A DNA stretch of 64,000 nt from Vibrio sp. AND4 (lineage in GTDB: Bacteria > Pseudomonadota > Gammaproteobacteria > Enterobacterales > Vibrionaceae), in the NCBI RefSeq assembly GCF_000171815.1, contig NZ_ABGR01000003.1:248001-312000 (forward strand), read 5' to 3'. The position numbers and the translations under genes were made by a program. Shown piece after piece: positions 38,446 through 47,523 of this stretch (the first letter of the stretch is position 1; each line of letters starts with the position of its first letter). The notes under the pieces were generated by a model. It saw nothing but the letters and a program-made list of their open reading frames with translations. It ran no database searches and was not told the origin of the DNA.

Positions 38446-39792
38446 CTAATCGAAAGTAAAGTTACCGACCACACTAAAATGATCCGACAGGTGCCATTGC
38501 CCCCACTGATCCTTATTGATTCGCTGTTTCAACTTCACCGTGTTGGTGTTCTTTGAAGCCCTGCGGTGCTCCAAACTCACAAAAACATAGTCAAGGAACT
38601 CAGACTTTTCACCTCCAGAATACTTAGCTAAGGCATAAGGGTTGATCTTCGGCTCAAAAGTGGCTTCGGTATAGCCCATATAAGCCGGAGGGTCGACCTC
38701 AAGCGTTGCCAACATCAGCAAATACTCTGAAAAGTCACTGTTTTTATCGATGTTGAAGTCACCGGCATAGATCACAGCTTCGTCATCAGGAATCTGCTTG
38801 GTTAGCATAAAGGTTCGTAATAGACCGAGCTGTAAGCGACGAAGCCTTTTCGCCTCTCGGGTATCAAACGATGCAAGGTGGGTATTAAAGATGTGGTATA
38901 TCTCGCCATTTTTATCTATCTTGGTGTAAACAATTCCTTTATCAGCATAGCAATCTGTTCCTGCGCAATGATCAAAAACCAAAGCATCCGATTCTAGAAT
39001 TGGGTAGCGGCTTAAGGTCACTACACCACCGTCATAAATTGCGTGACTGTCTCCCCCCACCACCTCAGTTCGGTAAGGGTATTCAGCACTCAAAGCGTCG
39101 AACATTGGCTCTCGATGTCTCGAAAACACTTCTTGCAACGCCAGCACATCGTAACCAGACAAGCTGTGCTCCATCATAGATGCACGAGTAAAAATGTTTG
39201 AAGATACGGAAGGAATCATCCAAATGTTATACGTCGCAACTTGCAAAGCATTATCTCGGCTCTCCACCTCTGCAATATCATGCTCAGCAATGACAAACTC
39301 AACATCATCAGGCCCGGCGACATAAAGCGCCTTAACACCAAACTCTGCATGACGCCCGTTATCGCGTTTCATCTCTGTCACATATGGTTCGTAATCGCGT
39401 TTCAATATGAAGTTTTTAAATCCATAATATAACTTCGTGCCCGCACCATGCCCTCTAAGACGAACCTGTGCTGCTGGCGTTCCCTGTTCTTCTACCCAAC
39501 CTCCTCCTTCTTCACTCTGACGTTCGACATGTATGTAGTAGTCGTAGGTGGCACCATTTTCGATACCGTAGTACCGATTGAATTCCGCAACTTTAACACG
39601 CTCAAACGGCATAATTATGACTGGCTCAGAGGGCGCAGTATATTGGTTGCCATTTTCAACAGGGGCCGTTGTATCGACAACGAATTTGATGCGTATTGCT
39701 TCATTTGTTCGATTTATGTAATAAGCGGAAGTGGCCAGTGCTTGAAAGGTCATGACCCAAAATAAGATGGCGATAGTCAATGCTCTCATCAT
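38446..39792 (-). CDS. Secreted sphingomyelinase-type phosphodiesterase
   Basis: 448 aa with a signal peptide (cleavage near ALA-TSAYY). The N-terminal ~150 residues are an unassigned beta-rich domain. From ~185 comes an endonuclease/exonuclease/phosphatase fold of the neutral sphingomyelinase type: VATYNIWMIP, ALQEVFSRH (metal Glu), GGVVTLSRYPI, FNTHLASFDT, YAGDFNIDKNS, FLDYVFV and HLSDHFSVVG (general-base His). All catalytic motifs are present. It could cleave sphingomyelin of host membranes (haemolysin/phospholipase C) or another phosphodiester. No dedicated secretion gene is adjacent. Confidence 0.9.
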   Translation of the reverse strand: MMRALTIAILFWVMTFQALATSAYYINRTNEAIRIKFVVDTTAPVENGNQYTAPSEPVIIMPFERVKVAEFNRYYGIENGATYDYYIHVERQSEEGGGWVEEQGTPAAQVRLRGHGAGTKLYYGFKNFILKRDYEPYVTEMKRDNGRHAEFGVKALYVAGPDDVEFVIAEHDIAEVESRDNALQVATYNIWMIPSVSSNIFTRASMMEHSLSGYDVLALQEVFSRHREPMFDALSAEYPYRTEVVGGDSHAIYDGGVVTLSRYPILESDALVFDHCAGTDCYADKGIVYTKIDKNGEIYHIFNTHLASFDTREAKRLRRLQLGLLRTFMLTKQIPDDEAVIYAGDFNIDKNSDFSEYLLMLATLEVDPPAYMGYTEATFEPKINPYALAKYSGGEKSEFLDYVFVSLEHRRASKNTNTVKLKQRINKDQWGQWHLSDHFSVVGNFTFD

Positions 39793-40092
39793 TAATATTC
39801 CTTACTAGTTGTTATACGTGGACTTTCAATTTCAACCTAAGCCCTATATGCAACAACGAGCAAACCAGAGAGAACAAAAATGTGCGGTGTAACTTAATTG
39901 TGACTCAATTGTTAAATTTATGTGATATTTTTTCAGAATGTGACTATTTATAACTCACTCAAAGCAGTTTTCTTGTTAAATTCAAAAGCCTCCAACGCTC
40001 AGCACAGGCTCATACCCCCTCAATAGCTATCATCAACAAACCCGACAGTGGTAAACTCGGTTTGTTACACACTGTGATTAAAAGGAAATGCG
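39793..40092. promoter_or_regulatory. Divergent promoter region
   Basis: 300 AT-rich bases between the sphingomyelinase-like gene and the DUF2999 gene; promoters presumed, no operator recognised. Confidence 0.35.
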
Positions 40093-40353
40093 ATGAACCC
40101 GATTATTGCGCTACTGAAAGAGAACAATATCAGCGATGAACAAATCAACGAGATATTTCAAACTCTGACGCAAAACCCACTAGCGGCAATGGCAACAATC
40201 AGCCAACTAGGTTTGCCACAAGACAAGCTACAAATGTTGATGGCGCAAGTCATGCAAAACCCTGCGCTAATCAAAGAAGCAGTCGATGAGTTAGGACTGG
40301 ACTTCTCAAAGGTTGAAGAAGCAAAAGAGAAGCTTCAAAACCAAGTTGACTGA
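40093..40353 (+). CDS. DUF2999-family small protein
   Basis: 86 aa, almost all helical, with repeated short amphipathic segments (NNISDEQINEIFQTL, LGLPQDKLQMLMAQ, LGLDFSKVEEAKEK). It fits DUF2999, a small family found in vibrios with unknown function. AAAGGAAATGCG provides a ribosome site 8 bases upstream. It ends in its own strong terminator, consistent with an independently expressed small protein. Confidence 0.8.
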   Translation: MNPIIALLKENNISDEQINEIFQTLTQNPLAAMATISQLGLPQDKLQMLMAQVMQNPALIKEAVDELGLDFSKVEEAKEKLQNQVD

Positions 40354-40381
40354 GTCGTAGTCATTCATGCTGAATATGGAC

Positions 40382-40420
40382 AAGGCCGTTAACCCAAATA
40401 CTCGGGTTAACGGCCTTTTT
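40382..40420 (+). terminator. Strong terminator of the DUF2999 gene
   Basis: Perfect 14-bp stem AAGGCCGTTAACCC / GGGTTAACGGCCTT with an 8-base loop and a TTTTT tail. Confidence 0.92.
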
Positions 40421-40705
40421 GTAATTGTGCTATTTATTCTCTAGTTCAACGGGCATTTCCAACACCGTTTACCTTTTAATATAATGACTTCACACACCAA
40501 TAAAGTCTTCAATATTTTCGTGATCTTACTTCGTGTTTGATCATTCGCATTTATTCACTCAACTGAGTTGGGATTCATTTCACAGATTATTCATAAACCA
40601 GACTTAGACTGGCCCAATACATCGACTTAGTTCGAGCTATGACAGTTCGAGCGATAACAATAAGCACTATAAAAACTAATTTATACCGTACCTCTAGGAT
40701 ACCCC

Positions 40706-41803
40706 ATGAAGAAGAACTTACTTGCTATTACTCTTGGTAGCGTGATTGCGCTGACGGCTGCCCCATACTCTATCGCAGCTAATGATGCTGCTGTCCAACC
40801 TTCCACCGATTACTCACAGATCGTCACCAAACGCCAGGTTGTCGACCAACTGCTCGATGACGCTGTAAAGGCATTTAAGTCGCCAGCGCGTATTTCACAT
40901 GCTGGTTTTACCGCCAAAATGCCAAGTAACATGGAGATGGTTACCGACCGCTTGCTTGAAGCATACCAGCTTGAACCGTACCGTACTGACCTACTGATTT
41001 CTGCAGCTAATGCGCAGATCTACAACAAAAATGCACACCGCGCGATTGAACTGTTTGAACAAGCACTTTCCGTTGCACCAGATGATGTGGATTTACACGC
41101 TTACCTAGCAGTATGGCAACGCTTCGAAGGCAATCAATCGGAATCAGCGAAACACATGGCAATGCTCACTAAGCTTAATGCCGGTAAAGCAGCAGACATC
41201 CAGCGCATCTTTGACACCGTCGACCGCGTTGTCGCAACGCCACTGAAAGAAAAAGCCGATAAAGGCAAGCTGGATAACAAAGGCGCGATCATCACTCTCG
41301 GTTACGCACTTAACCCAGATGGTTCGATGCATCCAATCTTGATTGAGCGTTTGGAAACCACGCTAGCAATGGCGCAAGCGAACCCAGATGCGTTAATCGT
41401 ATTGACGGGTGGCGTGCCAAAAAACCACAAAACTGAAGGCAAATTAATGGCAGATTGGCTGATTGAAAAAGGCATCAGCAAAGATCGCATCATCGAAGAA
41501 AACTACGCCACCAGCACAGTAGGTAACGCCCTATTCAGTAGCTACGCATTGGCACGTCATAATATCAAGCACGCGACCATTATTAGCTCAGCGAGTCACG
41601 TACGCCGTGGACAAACACTATTTGAGGTCGCAAGCTGGCAAACTGGTCCACAAGGCATCACTTTCGACACCGTAAGCTACCCAGACAAACCGCTGAAAGA
41701 CTTAGCCAAAGCCAGCGATGGCGAACTGCTCGGTATTTACCGCGATGCGCTGCGAACTTATGGCATGTGGAGCTACCGCTCTTACCCACTAGAGTCACGT
41801 TAA
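40706..41803 (+). CDS. Exported DUF218 (YdcF/ElyC/SanA-like) protein with TPR-like region
   Basis: 365 aa with signal peptide (cleavage at SIA-ANDA). Residues ~75-150 show TPR-like helices (YQLEPYRTDLLISAANAQIY, AIELFEQALSVAPDD). Residues ~190-345 form the DUF218 domain: GAIITLGYALNPDG, LIVLTGGVPKNHKTEG, KDRIIEENYATSTVGNA and ATIISSASHVRRG. DUF218 members act in envelope homeostasis (ElyC, SanA) or bind SAM (YdcF). The TPR-plus-DUF218 arrangement is a vibrio-type variant. Single gene with a downstream hairpin. Confidence 0.88.
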   Translation: MKKNLLAITLGSVIALTAAPYSIAANDAAVQPSTDYSQIVTKRQVVDQLLDDAVKAFKSPARISHAGFTAKMPSNMEMVTDRLLEAYQLEPYRTDLLISAANAQIYNKNAHRAIELFEQALSVAPDDVDLHAYLAVWQRFEGNQSESAKHMAMLTKLNAGKAADIQRIFDTVDRVVATPLKEKADKGKLDNKGAIITLGYALNPDGSMHPILIERLETTLAMAQANPDALIVLTGGVPKNHKTEGKLMADWLIEKGISKDRIIEENYATSTVGNALFSSYALARHNIKHATIISSASHVRRGQTLFEVASWQTGPQGITFDTVSYPDKPLKDLAKASDGELLGIYRDALRTYGMWSYRSYPLESR

Positions 41804-41824
41804 TTCACTAAGCCAGAAAGCCAA

Positions 41825-41848
41825 AGAGGCCGCTTTGATGCGGTCTCT
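41825..41848 (+). terminator. Hairpin after the DUF218 gene
   Basis: AGAGGCCGC / GCGGTCTCT stem (one G-T pair), 21 bases after the stop; weak U tract. Confidence 0.6.
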
Positions 41849-42039
41849 TATCGAATTATTTGAGCATGACGCATGCGTCTTTTGTTTTGATTGCCACTCA
41901 GAATCACTGACACAAGGCCGTACTTAGCCAGAAAACAGCCTTCAGATCATTACCGATTTCTCTATTGCCACTTCGCATTCATCTTCAATAAAACCTATCA
42001 AAGCAAATTCACTTACATCGGACATGCCTATCACGTGAA

Positions 42040-42076
42040 ATAGGAAATAGCTATCAATAGGATAGTTACAAGCGAT
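42040..42076 (+). promoter_or_regulatory. OxyR binding site upstream of ahpC
   Basis: ATAG-N7-CTAT-N7-ATAG-N7-CGAT, matching the four-part OxyR consensus ATAG-N7-CTAT-N7-ATAG-N7-CTAT at all but one base. A -10-like TATACT lies at 42103-42108, about 26 bases downstream, the usual position for OxyR activation. Confidence 0.88.
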
Positions 42077-42158
42077 TTTCCTTAAACACACTCCGATGAG
42101 AATATACTTTCCGAAAGCAACAACAGCTCAGCTTAAAACATTCAAAGGAAAGTAAATT

Positions 42159-42716
42159 ATGATTAATACTCAAATCAAACCATTTGCAGCTACCGCGTAC
42201 AAAAACGGCGAATTTGTTGAAGTAACTGAACAAGACGTTCTAGGTAAATGGGCAGTATTCTTCTTCTACCCAGCAGACTTTACGTTTGTCTGTCCAACAG
42301 AACTGGGCGACCTAGCAGACCACTATGAAGAGCTACAAAAACGTGGCGTAGAAGTTTACTCAGTATCAACTGACACACACTTCACTCACAAAGCATGGCA
42401 CGACAGCTCAGACACAATCGGTAAAATTCAGTACTACATGCTTGGCGACCAAACAGGCAACATCACAAACAACTTCGGTGTGATGCGTGAGGGCCAAGGT
42501 CTTGCAGACCGCGCAACCTTCCTAATCGACCCAGAAGGTACTATCCAAACAATGGAAATCACTGCTGAAGGTATCGGTCGTGACGCAGAAGACCTACTAC
42601 GCAAAGTGAAAGCAGCTCAGTACGTGGCAGCGCACCCAGGCGAAGTTTGCCCAGCGAAATGGAAAGAAGGTGAAGAAACACTAGCGCCATCACTAGACCT
42701 AGTTGGCAAAATCTAA
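42159..42716 (+). CDS. ahpC: Alkyl hydroperoxide reductase peroxiredoxin subunit AhpC
   Basis: 185 aa, a typical 2-Cys peroxiredoxin of AhpC length. Peroxidatic Cys45 lies in TFVCPTE and resolving Cys164 in GEVCPAKW. AhpC reduces H2O2, organic peroxides and peroxynitrite in the cytoplasm and is re-reduced by AhpF. AAAGGAAAG precedes the ATG. The OxyR site upstream predicts strong induction by peroxide. A 12-bp inverted repeat separates it from ahpF and probably allows higher AhpC than AhpF output. Confidence 0.97.
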   Translation: MINTQIKPFAATAYKNGEFVEVTEQDVLGKWAVFFFYPADFTFVCPTELGDLADHYEELQKRGVEVYSVSTDTHFTHKAWHDSSDTIGKIQYYMLGDQTGNITNNFGVMREGQGLADRATFLIDPEGTIQTMEITAEGIGRDAEDLLRKVKAAQYVAAHPGEVCPAKWKEGEETLAPSLDLVGKI

Positions 42717-42729
42717 GTCATTGAAATTT

Positions 42730-42769
42730 AGTTCTAATCAGTCCCCGATTTCCTTCTCTGATTAGAACT
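42730..42769 (+). other. Intercistronic inverted repeat between ahpC and ahpF
   Basis: Perfect 12-bp arms AGTTCTAATCAG / CTGATTAGAACT with a 16-base loop, without a U tract. Likely an mRNA stabiliser or processing site that lets ahpC be expressed above ahpF. Confidence 0.7.
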
Positions 42770-42877
42770 GAATGAGAGAGCACTTCAGGTTAGATACCTT
42801 GACGACCTTCTGCCTGATTTGCTCTCTCCCCCTCAGGTTTTATCTACAGTAACCATTTAATTAAGGTAGTAACAACT

Positions 42878-44446
42878 ATGTTAGACCAAGCGATCCAACA
42901 ACAACTCAAACAATATCTGGCTAATGTAAAAGAAGACGTTCGTTTAGTGGTTAGTCTAGATGAAAGCAAAGCATCGAATGACATTTTGTCTCTAGCGAAC
43001 CAAATCGCAGAGATGAGCGACCTAATCACCGTTGAACGTGACGATAACGCAAGCGCACGTAAACCAGTGATGGCGGTAACTAACCCAGCAAAAGGCACAG
43101 CACTGCGCTTTGCAGGCTTGCCAATGGGTCACGAATTTACCTCTCTAGTATTGGCGCTGCTTCACTCTGGCGGTCACCCAATCAAACTAGAAGCTGAAGT
43201 GATTGAGCAAATCGCAGCACTAGACAAAGATCTAGACGTAGAAATCTTCATTTCACTGTCGTGTCAAAACTGTCCGGACGTGGTTCAAGCGTTCAACATG
43301 ATGGCGGCGATCAACCCGAGAGTAAAAGCAACCATGATCGATGGTGGCTTGTTCCAAGATGAAGTGAAACAACGCGACATCATGGCCGTACCAAGCGTAT
43401 TCGTGAACGGTGAGCTATTCGGTCAAGGCCGTATGTCTCTGACTGAAATCCTAAACAAAGTGGATGACAGTGCGAGCGAAAAAGCGGCGAAAGCACTGAG
43501 TGAAAAAGACCCATACGACGTACTGGTTGTCGGTGGTGGTCCTGGTGGTAGCGCAGCTGCTCTATACGCCGCCCGTAAAGGTATTCGCACTGGCGTTGTT
43601 GCTAAACGCTTTGGTGGTCAGGTGATGGACACTATGGCAATTGAGAACTTCATTTCGGTAAAACGCACTGAGGGTCCAAAATTGGCCACTGACCTAGCAG
43701 AACACCTAAAAGAATACGACGTAGATGTTGTGACTGAGCAACAAGCTGAGAAGCTAATGGGCGCAGCACACACAGAAGACGGTTTGATTCACATCCAACT
43801 TGAAAGCGGCGCAACGCTAAAGAGTAAGAGTGTCATCCTAAGCCCTGGTGCACGCTGGCGTGAAATGAACGTTCCGGGTGAGCAAGAGTACCGAAACAAA
43901 GGCGTCGCGTACTGCCCGCACTGTGACGGTCCACTGTTCAAAGGCAAGAAAACCGCGGTTATCGGTGGTGGTAACTCAGGCATCGAAGCGGCTATCGACC
44001 TTGCTGGTATCGTGGAACACGTAACGGTTCTTGAATTCGCAAACGTACTGCGTGCAGACCAAGTGCTTATCGACAAAGCGAACTCGCTACCAAACGTAGA
44101 CATCATCACAATGGCGCAAACCACAGAAGTCGTGGGCGATGGTACTCGCGTAACCAGCTTGAAGTACAAAGACCGCAACACAGATGAAATCAAAGAGATC
44201 GAACTGTCAGGTATCTTTGTTCAAATCGGTCTAGTACCAAACACAGAATGGCTAAAAGATTCAGAAGTCGCCCGATCTGAGCGCGGCGAGATTGAGGTCG
44301 GTAGCCGTGGCGATACTAGCCTAGAAGGAGTGTTCGCAGCCGGTGACGCCACAACCGTTCCTTACAAACAGATCATCATTGCGATGGGTGAAGGTGCAAA
44401 AGCAAGTTTAGGCGCATTTGACTACCTAATCCGTAAGCAAGGTTAA
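42878..44446 (+). CDS. ahpF: Alkyl hydroperoxide reductase flavoprotein subunit AhpF
   Basis: 522 aa, the expected AhpF length. The N-terminal tandem thioredoxin-like domain carries C129-x-x-C132 (LSCQNCPD). The FAD-binding motif [12 protein letters not shown] starts near 217, the active disulphide is C346-P-H-C349 (AYCPHCDG), the NADH-binding motif [10 protein letters not shown] is near 366, and [15 protein letters not shown] near the end contacts FAD. It transfers electrons from NADH to AhpC. Cotranscribed with ahpC across a 161-base spacer that has the inverted repeat. Confidence 0.97.
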   Translation: MLDQAIQQQLKQYLANVKEDVRLVVSLDESKASNDILSLANQIAEMSDLITVERDDNASARKPVMAVTNPAKGTALRFAGLPMGHEFTSLVLALLHSGGHPIKLEAEVIEQIAALDKDLDVEIFISLSCQNCPDVVQAFNMMAAINPRVKATMIDGGLFQDEVKQRDIMAVPSVFVNGELFGQGRMSLTEILNKVDDSASEKAAKALSEKDPYDVLVVGGGPGGSAAALYAARKGIRTGVVAKRFGGQVMDTMAIENFISVKRTEGPKLATDLAEHLKEYDVDVVTEQQAEKLMGAAHTEDGLIHIQLESGATLKSKSVILSPGARWREMNVPGEQEYRNKGVAYCPHCDGPLFKGKKTAVIGGGNSGIEAAIDLAGIVEHVTVLEFANVLRADQVLIDKANSLPNVDIITMAQTTEVVGDGTRVTSLKYKDRNTDEIKEIELSGIFVQIGLVPNTEWLKDSEVARSERGEIEVGSRGDTSLEGVFAAGDATTVPYKQIIIAMGEGAKASLGAFDYLIRKQG

Positions 44447-44474
44447 TCTCCACCCTCTTTAACACAAAGCCTTT

Positions 44475-44503
44475 GCCAGCAGGTATAAACTGCTGGCTTT
44501 TTT
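44475..44503 (+). terminator. Terminator of ahpCF
   Basis: GCCAGCAG / CTGCTGGC stem around a 7-base loop, followed by TTTTTT. Confidence 0.88.
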
Positions 44504-44526
44504 GGTTTTTGGGGACGATAAAGTGA

Positions 44527-44907
44527 TCAAAGTACCTTTACTGCATCTACATCTACTTTTGTTCCAGAGATGCTCTTATCTATCTCGCCCATGATTTGAA
44601 CGTTAGTGGTTGGCGTTGCTGATTGTCCAAACCACTTATCATGATCAATTTCCACCGTAATTTCACCTGTCGAATCTGAAAATAGGTACATTTCACCGCC
44701 AAGTGAGGCTTTAATATTACCTGTCAAAGTAACAGGCATATCGTCACTGAACATTCCAGAATCAAGTACTTGCTTTACGGAAGTTATGCCTTGGGTTGGT
44801 CCAGAAAATCCAGACTGAGCCGCTGCACTATTACCAGTGAAACCTTGTGCAAAAACACTGCTAGAAGCAACAAGGGCGAACGTAGTGATTAAAAGTTTTG
44901 TTTTCAT
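44527..44907 (-). CDS. YgiW/YdeI-type OB-fold periplasmic stress protein, copy 1
   Basis: 126 aa with signal peptide (cleavage at SVFA-QGF). It carries the BOF/OB-fold pattern of YgiW/YdeI proteins: GFSGPTQGITSVKQVLD, DDMPVTLTGNI, EMYLFSDSTGEITVEIDHDKW and NVQIMGEIDK. Family members protect against peroxide, acid or antimicrobial peptides in the periplasm. Nearly identical to the gene at 45139, in the same orientation, so this is a tandem duplication. It differs mainly near residues 24-34 and by Phe for Trp after DKW. Its location next to ahpCF may reflect a shared stress role. Confidence 0.9.
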   Translation of the reverse strand: MKTKLLITTFALVASSSVFAQGFTGNSAAAQSGFSGPTQGITSVKQVLDSGMFSDDMPVTLTGNIKASLGGEMYLFSDSTGEITVEIDHDKWFGQSATPTTNVQIMGEIDKSISGTKVDVDAVKVL

Positions 44908-45138
44908 TATTAATTCTCTATTTATATTAACGGAACGTACATTAGTTTTGCCGAGGTGGACACCAACCCCATTTAACCTATCTCTTTACCAAACTCGAAG
45001 GTCTCGACACATCGAGTTAGACAAAGAACAACTTGCTTTGTCATTACTGGTATTTCAGTTCAGACCATCAGCATGACAGCACACTTGAAGCAGATTATTA
45101 ATCGCATGATGTGAAGCATTCGTGAAATGCAAAAGTGA

Positions 45139-45519
45139 TTAAAGAACCTTAATTGCATCTACATCTACTTTGGTTCCAGAGATGTCTTTATCTATCTCAC
45201 CCATGATTTGAACGTTAGTGGTTGGCGTTGCTGATTGCCCCCACCATTTATCATGATCAATTTCCACCGTGATTTGGCCTGTCGAGTCTGAAAATAGGTA
45301 CATTTCACCACCCAGTGAGGCTTGAATGTGACCAGTCAGTGTAACAGGCATATCGTCACTGAACATTCCAGCATCAAGCACCTGCTTAACCGAAGAAATG
45401 CCTTGGGTTGGTCCTGAAAAGCCAGACTGAACCTGAACATTATTGCCTGTGAAACCTTGCGCAAAAGCACTGCTAGAAGCAACAAGGGCGAAAGTAGTGA
45501 TTAAAAGTTTTGTTTTCAT
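45139..45519 (-). CDS. YgiW/YdeI-type OB-fold periplasmic stress protein, copy 2
   Basis: 126 aa, collinear over its full length with the copy at 44527 and about nine tenths identical. Signal peptide cleaves at SAFA-QGF. It has DKWWGQSATP where copy 1 has DKWFGQSATP. The upstream regions differ beyond the first ~10 bases before the ATG, so each copy probably has its own promoter (231 bases separate the genes). This supports divergence of regulation after duplication. Confidence 0.9.
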   Translation of the reverse strand: MKTKLLITTFALVASSSAFAQGFTGNNVQVQSGFSGPTQGISSVKQVLDAGMFSDDMPVTLTGHIQASLGGEMYLFSDSTGQITVEIDHDKWWGQSATPTTNVQIMGEIDKDISGTKVDVDAIKVL

Positions 45520-45846
45520 TATTGAGTCTCTGTTGTATCAATGACGCGAATATTAGTGCTGTAACTGTGAACGGAAACTGAATAATTTATTTATTTTTCT
45601 ACTTTGTGTTTTCAGCTTTTTGAGATGGCGCGTGTTGATTGCATGACTGATAAACGCTGATAATGTGACGAAACAACGGGTTGGGAGAGCCAATATACTT
45701 AATCAAACGTACAACACTGTTTTTCATTCCCTGTGTTTTTTCATAAGTCGTTACACAACTGGAACTTTAAGACTTTACATCTTGCGCAAGGAGTAGAACA
45801 CTGCACCCAATGTAAAATTAAGCGACATAGTAGAGTCAGTAGATTT
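45520..45846. promoter_or_regulatory. Divergent promoter region
   Basis: About 330 bases between the OB-fold copy 2 and the VC0807-type gene. A 38-codon extension of the latter into this region is not supported by a ribosome site. No operator recognised. Confidence 0.35.
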
Positions 45847-46542
45847 ATGAGTAACACCACAGTTAAAAAGTCGAATCCATTATTCGAGATCCTGTTTAAC
45901 GTTATTATCCCTTCGTTCATCCTAATGAAATTTAGTGGAGAAGAGCATTTAGGTACAGTAATGGCGCTGGTTGTCGCCTTAATGTTCCCTTTGGTTTACG
46001 GCGGCATGGACCTTATCCGTAACAAGAAATTCAACTTTATATCTGCACTTGGCTTTATTAGCGTGCTGTTGACTGGCGGCATCGGATTGTTGGAGTTAGA
46101 TACACGTTGGTTGGCGCTAAAAGAAGCGTTGATTCCAGGTTTGATTGGTATCACGGTATTGGGATCCACTTTTACCCGTTACCCACTTATGCAGAAAATA
46201 ATATTGAACGACTCGGTTATTAACCTAGCACTGATCAAGGAGCGCTTAGAGCAAAATGGCAAAACTCGAGCGTTCGAACGCTGCTTGATGTCTTCTAACT
46301 ACCTTTTTGCAAGTACCTTCGCTTTCTCATCTGCGATGAACTACTTCCTAGCGACTTGGATTGTGACTAGCCCAGCAGGCACAGCGGCTTTCAATGAAGA
46401 GCTCGGTAAACTAACACTATACAGCTACCCAATGATCGCTATCCCAAGCATGTTGATGATGTTTGGTATTTTCTATTACATCTGGCGCCAAGCTCGCGCA
46501 ATGACATCATTAGAGACTGAGCAAATTTTTCACACTAAGTAA
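45847..46542 (+). CDS. VC0807-family inner-membrane protein
   Basis: 231 aa from MSNTTVKKSNPLFEILFN; the 38-residue upstream extension is basic, Cys-rich and unlike the family. Five or six hydrophobic segments are visible (NVIIPSFILM, LGTVMALVVALMFPLVYGG, FISALGFISVLLTGGIGLLE, ALIPGLIGITVLG, FASTFAFSSAMNYFLATWIV, MIAIPSMLMMFGIFYYIW). The pattern matches the VC0807 family, which is related to intracellular-septation-type membrane proteins; function not established. Confidence 0.82.
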   Translation: MSNTTVKKSNPLFEILFNVIIPSFILMKFSGEEHLGTVMALVVALMFPLVYGGMDLIRNKKFNFISALGFISVLLTGGIGLLELDTRWLALKEALIPGLIGITVLGSTFTRYPLMQKIILNDSVINLALIKERLEQNGKTRAFERCLMSSNYLFASTFAFSSAMNYFLATWIVTSPAGTAAFNEELGKLTLYSYPMIAIPSMLMMFGIFYYIWRQARAMTSLETEQIFHTK

Positions 46543-46667
46543 CCCTTGTTCAATAATTTGAGATAGAAAGAACTCCGATTGTTAATGGTCAATAATTGTT
46601 AATGGCCAACAATCGGGGTTTATATTTTCGTTCTAATATCACCCAAAAGTTGACGGCTGGGCAAGGA

Positions 46668-47147
46668 TCAAATTTTAAAATCTACAGTCCAATATAGCTC
46701 ATCTTTTATCGCCTCATCTTCCTGTGTACTGCCACTCAAAAGCCTATACCCCAACTCTGTAGAGACATTCTTAGAAAAGCGATAGTTCAAGCCAGCCTGT
46801 CCGCCAATAACATAAAAGTCATTATTTCCGGAAATATCGGCATCTTGTGTTTTATAGCCCAAACTTACACCAGCAAAAGGATTCCATCTTCTTCTTGAAT
46901 CTAATGTAAACATATAGTCGTAGGAACCAAGGTACTTATTTAACTGACTCTCGCGTGAGTAGGTGTAAGTTCCTAGAAATCTGTGAGTATCACGACTCAT
47001 CACTCCGGCTCTCAATACATAAGTCTCTGAGCTAGAACCAATAATATGGTTATTATCCGCACTTAGGCCAGCACCAGCAATGAAATTAACACTTTTAGCA
47101 TTAGAAAAAAAAGGAAGAATTAAAAGAGGCAATATTTTCTTATTCAT
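46668..47147 (-). CDS. Small outer-membrane beta-barrel protein
   Basis: 159 aa from MNKKILPLLI, three residues shorter than the longest frame. Signal peptide cleaves at SNA-KSV. Alternating hydrophobic strands with aromatic girdles (NFIAGAGLSADN, TYVLRAGVMSRD, KYLGSYDYMFTL, WNPFAGVSLGYKT, DFYVIGGQAGLNYRF, VSTELGYRLLSG) and a final ELYWTVDFKI predict an eight-stranded barrel like OmpX or OmpW-type proteins. Exact family not determined. Confidence 0.75.
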   Translation of the reverse strand: MNKKILPLLILPFFSNAKSVNFIAGAGLSADNNHIIGSSSETYVLRAGVMSRDTHRFLGTYTYSRESQLNKYLGSYDYMFTLDSRRRWNPFAGVSLGYKTQDADISGNNDFYVIGGQAGLNYRFSKNVSTELGYRLLSGSTQEDEAIKDELYWTVDFKI

Positions 47148-47523
47148 AAACACCACAATAAAACAATGTTCGATTAATTGTAAATCCTAATTTCAACACA
47201 CACAAAAATCAAAAATAGAGGTGTAACAATAAGTAAGGTTAAATTTTACATTCCATTCTCATGATTGATAAACTTAGAAAGTTACTATCAAAACAAACAC
47301 AACTTATCATATTGATTTGCAAAAATTTTAAATAAAAAAACAAGATATAACGTGTAATTATGTTTTGCGCTAGATGTATAGCAATTTAAATAAAGGTGGA
47401 AGAATAATTAGAAATTACTGGTTATTTTGCTAGTAAGCCCCCTAAAAAATTCATATGAAAAATGTGATAGCCTAACGCAAATATATATATTCAAGCGTGT
47501 TTTAAATTCTGAACTCGATTAAC
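47148..47523. other. AT-rich divergent intergenic region
   Basis: About 375 bases, strongly AT-rich, between the barrel protein and the CZB chemoreceptor. Promoters presumed. No gene seen. Confidence 0.4.

Noticed and set aside
43789..44193. 134-codon minus-strand frame inside ahpF
   Set aside because: It is antisense to a well-supported enzyme and has no start signal or family pattern.
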